From NCBI RefSeq assembly GCF_037126465.1, contig NC_088202.1, positions 88,578,160 through 88,642,159 of the forward strand: 64,000 bases of DNA, written 5' to 3'. Both the position numbers and the translations under genes were made by a program. This DNA is from Ornithodoros turicata (taxonomy: Eukaryota; Arthropoda; Arachnida; Ixodida; Argasidae). This document shows, one piece after another, positions 31,501-43,500 of this stretch. Each line of letters begins with the position of its first letter. Position 1 is the first letter of the stretch. The notes under the pieces were generated by a model. That model was not told the origin of the DNA and did no database searches. It saw nothing but the letters and a program-made list of their open reading frames with translations.

Positions 31501-34500
31501 CGGGTGATATACTAAGAAGTGATGTATTTTCTAGTAAAAAAAAGATACTTTTATGTGTTGAAATTAATTAATTAATAATTTGGGGTTTACGTCGCGAGAC
31601 AACTGAGATCATGAGCAACACCACAGCGGTCGGTCTGTGGAGTGTTGAAATTAAGTGAAAGAATATTTATTAAGAGACTGGTTGATAATTCACTGTATAA
31701 CCACTAAGGCTTGCACTGGCCCCTCTTTATAAAAAAAAATAAGTTGAATGTTCAGTAAAGCATCATCCAGCGATGAGTATTGAGAGCATGCTCGTGCTCG
31801 CGTTGGTATGCCTCGTATATTGTTGGCTGTTGCTGCATCCTCTTTGCTACTCCGTGTACTTTGCTGATACAAGATAATCCCTACAAGATTTGGAAGTTGG
31901 CTTCACCTAACACTTCCGTGTATTGCGGGCAAACCCACTTCAAGGAACGCCGAGCGTTCTTCGCTGTTTAGCGTGATTTTTCCTGATTCCTTTGCTATTT
32001 TTGGTAACAGCACAAGAAAGGGTCTCGTCGAAGTCCACGGAAAGCACTAACAGTATAAAAATCCAACACTTACTTATTGACACAAGCTTTCATGTAGCAG
32101 ACTACATTTCTTCGGGTGTAAAAACACAAGGCATTTTTGGTACCAAACAAGGGTATTACTTTGGTTGGCGTTGCCATTCTGCAAAGCGGCTTCATCTCAT
32201 TATTGAAACGGATTTCGAGGACAAGGGAAGCTGTCATGGCCCCATTAATCTAACTTATCACTAAACTAACCAAGTTGATGATGTCTTAGGTTAGTTTAGT
32301 GAAGTTAGGTTAGATTAATAGGGCCATGGCCGCTTCGATAATGAAGTTGGGAGTGCGAGGCAAGCTGCCACAGCCGCACTAATTTAGCCTAATATATCAC
32401 TAAACAAAGTGTATGATGTCATAGGTTAAAGATGGCTTTCCCGTAACACAAATAAATGAATCGAAAAGTTCCGCTAAACCTACAAACGTACACTCGAAGC
32501 AACACTAAGCATTCGTTGAAGTGGGCTTGACCGCAATACACGAAAGTGTTAGGTGAAGCCAACTTTCAAATGGTGACGCCTACCAAAGGAACATTTTATC
32601 CGATAAAAATCGGACCTGCATGCAAACGTCCACAAATCCAAACCCGACGTGTTTTGTTTACTTCACCAGCAAGACGCGGCGCGACCGGGAGCAAGTCGGG
32701 AGCGGTCGCGCGATTGCCATAGTTCGCGCGTGTGCGGATCAAGTCCTTGGTTTGCACTTTCACAAGTCCGGTTTACGGGTTTTGTCGGTTTAAACCCGAA
32801 CTATTTTGATGTCAATCGGGGGGTAAAAACGGGCTTTATCGGATTTTACCCGAAAACTGAGGGCCCTATTCATATTATTGAACCGGTTCGTGAACCATAT
32901 GGAAGTAACCAGTTTGAACCGCTACAGTTGCCTTCCGAGCTGAACTGGAGAACTGAACCCTCATGGTCGAACCCGAACTGATAACATATTCAGTTCGACT
33001 CTCTGGCATCACATCATTCACCATGATCTGATGGCCATTCATAGTGAATCTGCCAACCAATGAATTATATTATGTAAATGAATAACCACCCTTAACATGC
33101 ATCACAGTGCAGTTGCACAACCAAATCGCGTGTTTATGCTTGGATTATAGTGCACAATGATAAGTTGGATTCTTCCACTTTGATAACAAAGGCATGCCGG
33201 TTGAAGAAAGTACTGCATGCTTTTAAGGAAGTACAAACCTTAATTGGTGTATACAAGGTGAGGTCCACAGAGCATGTCACATATTCCGCTATGAGGAATG
33301 GTGTGATCTTACCAAACTCTCTTGCGTGTGCTGACATAAGTGTGGCTAACCTGTAGTGAAACAGAACGATTGTGAATAAAATCTCGAACACCAATTAAAT
33401 AAATATTCCGCTGCAGTGTTTTCACATTATATTACAACACTGTAAAAAGAGAACAAGTCAAGATGTAACTTGCTTGGTGGTACGCGTGATATGCTGGAAT
33501 AAGACCATTCATTTTCACAGTAGTGCCAATGCTGTATGACTGAGTAGCACTATGCACTTGTAAGATATGCACTAGTCGAGGCCAAGGTTCAAGTCTGCAT
33601 GCTGATTTGATTGTTGATATTGCATTTTAGCTGCAACGTGATGTCGGGTCGGTAAGACCACGGGCGGATCCAGGATTTTTGTAAGAGGGGGTGACTAAAC
33701 TTGGACATTGTGCTATATACACTACCTCAGGTGAAGTTAAGCACTACGTGATGCCACTGCCCTTCCCCTAGATCCTCATCTGAGTAAGATAAGCTGCAAA
33801 ACACACGAGGCTCTGTTAAATACCCACGATGCTTGACTAGAACTGTACAGCTTAGTCAGAAAAATGACAAGTTGAACAAGCGTAGGAAGCCCCCCATATT
33901 TGTCTTGCGAGACAGGTGAATGTTATTATCGTTCGATATTGTGTGTTTCTAACATGGCAGGTCTTGGTGTTAAGCGTGATGCACTTACCTTTCAAGGGAA
34001 GATGCACAGAGTAGTAGCCCATGCACAACTACACTTGGGTATCTTCGAACTTCTTCCACACCACTAGCCCTAACGAGGCTTCTAATGAGCAGTTGGAAGT
34101 GTTAAGAAAAATAACAAGACGATCAATGATTACAAATGTTTGCCAATGACTGAAATGCCAAAGTAATGCGTTCTTCTGCAGTGCAGGCAATGTGTTAAGT
34201 TGTTGTTATGTAGACAATCTGCTAAGGATGCTTTCACGAAAGCATCCTTGGCAGATAAAATCAATCAAATGAAAGCCCATCAAGACGCTGTAGGCCATGA
34301 TAACAGGACTTCGACAATGACATTCATTTACATGAGTACATTATGCAGAGTACAATCCTTTGCATATTAAACTGGCATAACACCAGTATACCAAAATGAT
34401 GATGCACTAACAACATCTTCTTAACAATATGATTAAAGGATATTTGCAATGCAGGTGTGAATTATTGAAGCGCACCCAGAAATCAAGTACACGCGGTGCT

Positions 34501-37500
34501 GAAGGAACACACTGAGCATTCCACAGACTATCCTGTAGCACTCGCAGAACAACTTCATGTCGTTAAATGCTGCACCGAGATCCAAAGCGCACAGCACTTG
34601 TAATATGACGGAGCTTGACTGATGAGTTATTGATGGCTGATGGATAATTTGTAAAGGAACAAAACAGAGTCAGTAGAGATACTGCCATAATGTTCGTTCC
34701 GTGGTCATATGTATCCCTACATGTTCCAAACGAAGAGACCCAAGACATATGTTTACCTTCTTCAGACGCAGTAATGTTTCAAGTATCTGCAATATGCCTG
34801 TCACAAGCTCAGTATCCTTTGCCATATCCAGGAATGTAAAGGTGGCTGCGAAGTGTTCAATGAACTACACAGAGACATGAACAAAATTATAGCTACTTGC
34901 TACAATGAAGTCACAACATTGCAAGCTAGGCATCACCTGATGAAGCACATACTAATTGCAGGGAAACAGGATAGTGCAGGTATGCCAATCTCCAATACAA
35001 TATAGGTAGCGAGTAACTTTCCCCAAGGTTATACCCAATTCCGTCCGGTTATTCCCCCGTGAAGTGACCTCCGTCCAATTTGTGTTAAACCCGATTTCTC
35101 CCCGAATTCCATTCACTATCAAATCGTCAAGTGACCGTTTCCACCGAAGACAAACAAAGGTCACGACGTGAAACACATGTAAGAATGGGTCCGCTATATT
35201 CCCAGAAATACACCAATGTGTGTCAGCACTGTCTATGCCTTCAGGGATAAGTGCTGGTAAGTCACAAAAAAATAAAAATAAAAAAAGTAATAATAAATAA
35301 AAATAAAAATAGAAACGATTAGGAAAGGACTTACTAGACAAGAGGAGAAACAAAAACACCTGATAGCACCCGAAGACAAAATTATGTCCCGATTTTGCCC
35401 CGAGCAGACTTGTATGTATTTGGAGTACTCTATTTAAGATAACGTACTTTCAGAAGTATTTGCTACTCTAACTTAATTACTTTCATTTTGAAGTATTTAT
35501 ACTCTATCTTAATTACAATTCTGTGGCAGTATTTACTATCTTATTTTAAATACTTTTTTAAGTATCTTGTACATGTCTGGCCTAGAGTTAGATTTAAAAA
35601 TGCCCAATGATAGCCCCCAAATAGTGCCAGAGGAGCAAAGCCTGGCTTATCAAAGTGACTCATCAGAGTATTGTGAAAATGAGGGGAACAGCATTACGTG
35701 AAGCAGTTTTTATACTAAAATACATACCGTGCTTGGAAAAATCTCTGAGTAAAACACAGAACTATTGGAAGCTGTACCTTCTGCAGCAGGTTTGCTATTT
35801 CTCTGCTAGAATCTTCAACATCATCAGGCAGGCTAGAACACAGAACTTGAAAGGTTTTCAAATAAACCTTGACTGTGGATGAATGGGCTTCATCATTGAG
35901 CTGTAATGAGGAGAAAATGTAAAAGATGACAATACTGCTGCTCATCCCAACATTGCACATACATTCCTGCATAATGTTTGCAAAGCGCCATATTAAAACA
36001 CTGAGCACTGAAAACACACTTTGCCATGCAAATAATTTTTGTAGTACACATAACGGACTTGTACAAACCGCTCAAGTACGGGCTAACACTGCCAAGACAT
36101 ATTGCAAAAATAAATGATACTTCGTAGCGCCACGTCATAAGAGAGTCCAAAGGAGTCCTCCCAGAGGATCAGATATTAGATGAGGCTAACATCACAGCAC
36201 ATCACACACATGATTATATATGGAAGCCAAGGACACCTGGCATGAAAAGGGAAGGGGATGGAGAGGACACACTATGCCCTTTCCTGGCTATTTAAAAACT
36301 GAGGCCAAATGATATTTCATTTACATGTCTATCCAACTGGGATGTTACATTTGGGGCAAAAAATTTGGTGGGGCAACGCATCTTTTATTTTCGTTTTTCG
36401 TGAAGAAAATTCTCTTCAACAATGAAATTAGTGGGAATGTAATGGAATTACTTAAAATTAAGGACTTAAAAAATAAAATAAAAATGAAGCATACATACCA
36501 TCAGTGTAAACAGCTTTCCAAGTATATCTGTGACCTCTTTCAATGTACAGCACTTAAAAATTCCTTGTAAGAACATAACCTGATCCTCAGACAAACTGTT
36601 CTCCAGTGTCAGAGGCATGCACTCAGATGAATGCCTTGCTGCCATTGTAAATACAAAACTTGCACTCATCCAGATTTCAGGAACAGAGAGGTCAGGAAGT
36701 GCTGGCAGACTGTGCCTATGCTTAATTGCTACAGAAACGAATGCCAATGCTTCTTCGGGCATTCTGGAACAGTCCTGCAAGATGCATAATGTGTGTACTG
36801 ACAGAAGCAAAATCTTGAAGTGGCCATGATTCACTATGATTTGGGACGTTCCCAGAGAGTATGTTTCTCGCTTGCATATGGTGCTTAACAGAATACAGGT
36901 ATCTATGAAGATTGCAATATGAAAATTCTTTCAACAGCATAGACTCAACTAATCTCCTATGGTGAATATGTCCATGCACAGAATAATGAGCTTATCTTCA
37001 TCTCACTTCCGTTACAGTCCTAAAATTGGGATTCTGGTGCATGACACAGTGAGATAAGAAAAAGTACCTTAGACTCCATAATATCTGTGCATGCCATAGA
37101 AAGAACTGCTGACACTGCTTCGTTGCAAGGCTCTTCACATTCTTCTTCAGTATGACGCCGAGATGCAGCTACAGCATACTTTATTTGAAGGGCACTGATC
37201 TGAAAGGCCTGCTTTCTGCCTTCAATGTGCAGTGTCCTATCTTTCAGGAAATGAGTGAGCCACAAGCTGAATGCCTTAGAAAGAGTTGAAGCAGATTTCT
37301 GTATATGGCGCTTTGTATCTTTACGGAGGAACTTCTTTGAGACTTCCTGAAATGTTAAGCAGAAGGAATATGTTGAGCTGTACTAGAAGCAGTGTATCAA
37401 AATAATACCAAGATAAACTCTGAAATGAAAGTGAAACATAAAGCTCCATAACTGAGAGGTGTGCAAGGCAGATATGGGTAGTGGATGACAATACATTGAA

Positions 37501-40500
37501 CACATTACCATCACAAACTGCATGAAAAGTACCATGGCTGCTGCTGAAAATGGTGCTGACTTGAAGATGTCAGTTTTAGGGATAAGGTCTTTTAACTTGG
37601 AAAGGGAAAGAACACAAATTAGCTACATCATTAAGTATGCACAAAACATTCCGTTTTACCTGCTTAACTAATGGTGTAAACGTCCTCAAGGTGTTTCTTT
37701 TCCTAAATGCATCTCGTACAATTATGTTCAGGAGTTCCTCGTATACTCTGTACAGGGCAATGTCATCAAGATCCTGAGCAAAGATGTAGGAAAGATATGT
37801 ACTTAACGAATGTAGCAATACAAATGAAATGCTTTGGCGCATGTTTTTTGAAGCACAGATTTACATCCCCGGCAATGATCTGCATTCTGCAGTCTGTCTG
37901 TAAGCGTTCCAGATTCCTTCGAGTCTGTTTCTATGGTCTCCGAGCAGGACGTCTGCCTAATGTACTGCTTGTCGCATTTCAGGGTAGTATTTCCATAAAC
38001 CACATCTGTTGTACAATTCCCTAAGCTTTATATTTCATTTCGGATTTTACTTTACTGCTTTTACAGCAAACACCACATTGAACCACATGCCTCCCTTGCC
38101 TCCACCTTCCAATGCATGAATGAATTATGTATACAGGGTGTCCCAGAAAACGTGTCATTGAATTATAATAAAAAAAACTACGCCACCTAGAATCATGCGG
38201 TCAACAGCATTTGTTCTTATTAGGTTTTTGCCACCTCCTAATGTGAATGTCATGTACTCCAAGTTTAATTTTGTAAATATTTGCGAACTGAACTCGGAAA
38301 TTTGCCAAGTAAAGGTCACATTTTTACCCCACCAATACGAAGAGCATGCCGAATTCACTCAAATTCATGATAATTCACAGTGACGTTTTCGAGCTATCCC
38401 ATCGAAAAAAATAGCCGAATATCATGCTTTTCGGAGCACCAGACCATAGCGTGCGATGACTTCTTGAGCGCAATCGCTCGCAGTGCGACGAAAGGAGGTT
38501 CCGAAGCCAGCCCACAGAGTGATAGTAGAAAAAGTAACAGTTCCTAAAATTGGGAGAGGGAAAGCATTATCTCAGCGAAAGCCGGACGTGATAAGCCGTG
38601 CTTGTTTTATCTCTTTCTGCGATGTCGAGGAGGGCTGGGTTTCCAACCTCCTTTCGTCGGACTGGCAAAGATTGCGCTGAAAAATTCATCGTGCGCTATT
38701 CTATTCTGTGCGACCTCCGTAGAGCATGATGTTCGGCTATTTTTTCCGATGGGATAGCTCCTGAATATCTCTGTCAATTATCATTAATCTGACTAAATTA
38801 GACAAGCTCTTCACATTGGTGGGGTAAAAAAGTGACCTTTACTAGGCAAATTTCCGACTTAACCTCGCAAAAATTTACATGATTAAACTTACGTTACACG
38901 ACATTCACATGAGGAAGTGGCAAAAACCCAGTAAGAACAAATGCCATTGACCGCATGACTCTAGGTGGTGTAGTTTTTTTATTATAATTCAATGACACGT
39001 TTTCTGGGACACCCTGTATACAGAGTGTTCCAGAAAACGTGTCATTGAATTATAATATAAAAACTGCGCCACCTAGAATCGTGCGGTCCACAGCATTTGT
39101 CCTTACTAGGTTTTTGCCACCTCCTAATGTGAATATCATGTAACGCAAGTTTAATTATGTAAACTTTGGCGAACTGCACTCAGAAATTTGCTAAGTAAAG
39201 GTCACTTTTTTACCCCACCAATGTGAAGAGTGTGCCAAATTTACTCAAATTAATGATAATTCACAGGAGTACTGAGGAGCTACCCCATCGGAAAAAATAG
39301 CCAAACTACGGAGCTCCTTGCTGCTCTACGGAGCTCCCAGAGGATAGCGTGCGACAAATTTTTCAGCGCAATCGTTGTCAGTCCTACGAAAGGAGGTTGG
39401 GAACCCAGCCCACACCAGCATCGTAGAAAGAGACAATACAGGCATGGCTTATCACGTCCGACTTCCGCTGGGACCATGCCTTCCTTCTCCCAATTTCAGG
39501 AACTGTTACTTTTTCTACTATCACTCTGTGGGCTGGGTTTGCAACCTCCTTTTATCGGACTGATGGTAACTGCTCTCAAAAAGTCTTCAAAAAGTCTTTG
39601 CGCATTATGCTCGGGTGCTTTGAAAAGCGTGATGTTCGGCAATTTTTCCCGATGGGATAGCTCCTGAATATCACTGTCAATTACCATGAATTTGAGTAAA
39701 TTCTGCACGCTCTTCACATTGGTGCAGTAAAAAAGCGGCCTTTACTTTGCAGATTTCCGAGTTCAGTGTGCAAATATTTACATAACATGACATTCACATG
39801 ACATTCACATCAGGAGGTGGCAAAGACCTAGTAAGAGCAAATGCCGCTGACTGCATGAATGCTAGACTACCAGTAATGGAGAGACTTGGGAAGCCGTATA
39901 GGGATTAAAAACAATTGCTAGTTTTACTGCATTGAAAAAGAAAATTAAATGGAAAAGTGCTAAAAATAGATTTACAGTTACATTTAGGGGTCGACATTTC
40001 AGCAGTCAGCCCCTCCTCCAGACTGTCCTACAGTCAGGCCCTAAGCTATCGGTGCATTTGTTCCCAAGATGAAGAACTGGACGCAAACCTTAACGATCTT
40101 CAAAACACGCTAGTCAGGCGAAACTTCCCACAGGATCTTGTGCACGACGCGATATGTAGAACCCGCTGTATTAATCGCACCGAACTTCTACAAAACTCAG
40201 CACGGCCCGAACGCTCCAAATGGGTTAATCTTACAGTCACCTTCAATGGTGCGATCCCCAACCTTAAAAACATACTGAACCATCATCACTCAATCTTAAC
40301 ACAGTCGGAGAACCTTGGAGAAATATTCCGGGAACCATCTCACATAGCATATCGTCATGCAAGAAGCCTACAAGATCACTTTGTCAGGGCAAAATTCAAT
40401 AAGCCACCACCTACAACCGAAGGTGGTGATATAAGCATAAGATCCAAAAAACACAAGTGTCTTTGTATCCTGTGCTTCCCATAATGCTATTAAGTTTCCT

Positions 40501-43500
40501 ATCCCTGAGGCACAAGCAGCATTTCCACATGTTCCAAGGCCGATATTTGTCAAGTCACTAAATTTTTTAGTGAGCTGCCCGTGGAAGCACTACATGTTCT
40601 CATGGAAATGTAAAAAAAAAGGGAAAAGTAACAGCATTGCCCTTATTTCAGTTTGTGCATGGCTCTGCCACCGTACACAGCGAACTGCTGCACACATTGT
40701 CTGACACTTGATTTGGGCCACCCCCAGATCTCTTTTTTCATGCTGTCTCAGATTTTTGCGATAGCATATTTTCTGATAACAGATACATGCCTGAGAAAAG
40801 TTTTCGGAGAACAGTGTGACAATCTTGTCGAACAAGAAACCGCCATCAAGAAAGTCCAGCAACCATGGACGTCTTGTACCATCCAGGAGGGTCATGAGTA
40901 GGTTACAGGTGGTCTTTATCAACATGGTCTTCTCTGAGGCACATGTTTTGTTCTTTACGTCACTTCTTAGCAGGAAAAGAACCCCCAAAAGTCCAAGAAG
41001 GCATCTTGTCTGATTTCCAGGGAACAAATCTTCAAGGGGCAGATATTCCATGGCCTACATATACAGTCAAGCTCACTTATAACAGCATTGAAAGGAACGT
41101 GTAATACGCTAGGCATAAAGAGTACGACTATAGACTTCTTCGAGATTCATAACAAAAGCTGGTAAAATCTTCGATGCAGTCTTTAAAAATGGGTCACATA
41201 TCGTGAAGCAAACCAATTTGTTTCAAGTGTACTTAGCACTTTGACTTGAGTCACACTCTTTTTAAGTCTAAAACGTGACTAGAAATCAAGAAGAGAGCCT
41301 CATAATGCTGGTATCTGATCCTGAACTATTGACAATAGACATCCATTTGACTTGTGGCTAGTTCCATCTCAAATCGAATAATCCGGTACACTTGATGTCT
41401 CGAATGAACGGGAAAAAAATATGTGTTGAAGCCATCGGTGAGTTAGGAGAAATAAACGCTTTCGAAATTCTCTGCGCTGCGCGATTCGGGAAATAGGAGA
41501 GGAGGAAAAAACTGCCTCTCAGAAGACGATGTTGTCGCGTGCAGGTTTGAGCGTTCCCTACAAGGCTATTTATTGTCTCATTGTAATAATTTCTTGATCT
41601 GGCTTTAGACCACCTAAGGCACAATAGGCTCCTGGATTGGCAGTGCTGTGTCAGTTTTTGTTTGTCTGCAAAAAAATATCAAAGTTGACTCAAAGCACCG
41701 AAAAGCACCATATTCACTGCAACTTTGCGGGCGATGTAAAAAACGGATAAGATTGAGCTTGATGCCGTTTAATTTGTCATTCATGGGACTATCGAACTAT
41801 ATACAATTTGTTACTCTACTCTGTCAGGAACGTGAGCGGTACCTCTTTAAGTAGCACCATGCCACCGAAAAATGACGAATTTCGGAAGCCTTTATCTAAA
41901 AAACCCCACCAAAAACTTTCCTCACAAAATTTTATATGTTGTAGGTAGTCCCTTAGACTATGCACAGAAGAAAAATCAAAATTCGGACTTGATCGGTAGG
42001 CGCACTGTGAATTTTTTGCAATCCCTATATCACGCGGAACGCATTCAAGCGGTGGCACCGTGTCCCGCGTGTTGCAAAATCGAATTTTCAAAAGGGACTT
42101 TCAACTTCTGTCTTCACATGAAAGTAATTGGTACAGTTTGAAGCCGTTCTGAGCTTTTATGTTCATGACAGTGTTGTAATCGCTGAATGTAGATTGTGGA
42201 GCAACCAGATGTGCTCGCATTTTTTGCGGGGTGTCCCACATGCATTGCAAGCGCTGGGAGCTCGTGAAGAACAGAATGCTTTAGAGTACTTTTGCGTCTT
42301 TATAAGAGGTATATTTGTTGACGGTGATCATATCGAAGCCTATTTACAGTACACAGAATAAAAACAACTGGACAGCGAAGAAGGCGTTAGTTATGCAGAG
42401 CATCCCGGGTGGATGAGAGTGCTCGCGTCATGAACTGCTTTAGGCTGTTGTAGGAGCCACTTTCCTTAATGTTACTTTTCATGGCAGGTTCTTGCCAGAT
42501 TTTCTTGATAGGCTTTTCTCACGTTATATGCTAACTCGATGCAATCCTGGCAGTTACCCCTGGATGTTCCTGGCAAAGCAACACCAAAAGCGGTCTCCAT
42601 GCAGTTTATGGCCTGTCTTTCTGCCCATTTCTTCACGTATTTGGGAGTGTTTCCGCTGTGCATATGCCTCCACCGACTTCCTTCTTTACTGCAGCGGTGT
42701 GACGTTAATGGCTTCAGATGATATATACTCAATGATTTCCTCGACCACGTCGGGCTGGTGCACAAACGGCTCACCCAGTGAGCTTCCTTCAAATGTGAGC
42801 GACATTGCTGCTTGCTGTGATTCAGCCACCTTTGCTGTGAAGTACTTGAAGCAGCTTCTACACAGCTAGTCCATTTCTGTTACGCCTTCGGTTTGATCCG
42901 CTGGAACCACATTCTTTATGGCAGCTATGCCGATCTCCGAAGCAAAGTGAAAGTTCTGTATCCGAAACACTTTTTTCCTGTGTATGACGCGGTAGTCAGC
43001 GCAATACACACGGTCAGCGCTGTATAACGAAGAGGCCATTGAGGCAGGTGTGATGCCAGGACGACACAGTACGGTAATGCAGGTGTCTTCACTAGGGCCC
43101 GGAATTATAGGCGCTAAAAAAGTACGAAATAGGCAGGCATCTAGGCCCTAAAAATCACAAAATAGGCAAATATAGGCAAGATAAATTAAAACCGTTTATT
43201 TGCATATCTGTTCATTTTTCTATACATTTCCGCAGTAACAAGAGACAATAAATGACATCTTTAAATTCTCAAACATAAAACTCATCCTGTTCGCCCGCAG
43301 GAGTGCCTTGTATCTTGAGAAACTTCGCTCGACGTCACAGGATGTCACAGGCGCGAACTTGAAAGAAGATATTTCCCGTGGGCTCAGCTCTTCAGCTTCA
43401 AGATCTGCTTCCTCCCCTCTCAGGATCATCCCAATCTGGAACATTGTTGAGAGCCCCGAATTCTTTCCAATCAACAATTCCATCTTTGCAGCGGCTGTGG

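Larger units (their letters stand above)
28578..33238. other. URB2 last intron, filled with mobile elements
   Basis: This 4.7-kb intron holds a gypsy integrase relic (28870-29660), a CAA microsatellite, a Tigger-like element (30163-31123) and a hAT-type element (31425-32868). No other host exon was recognised. Confidence 0.6.

Noticed and set aside
41358..41624. Protein gene in the arm of the long-TIR element
   Set aside because: The same reading appears in the opposite arm with stops and changes and has no family match; it may be just an open stretch in the repeat.
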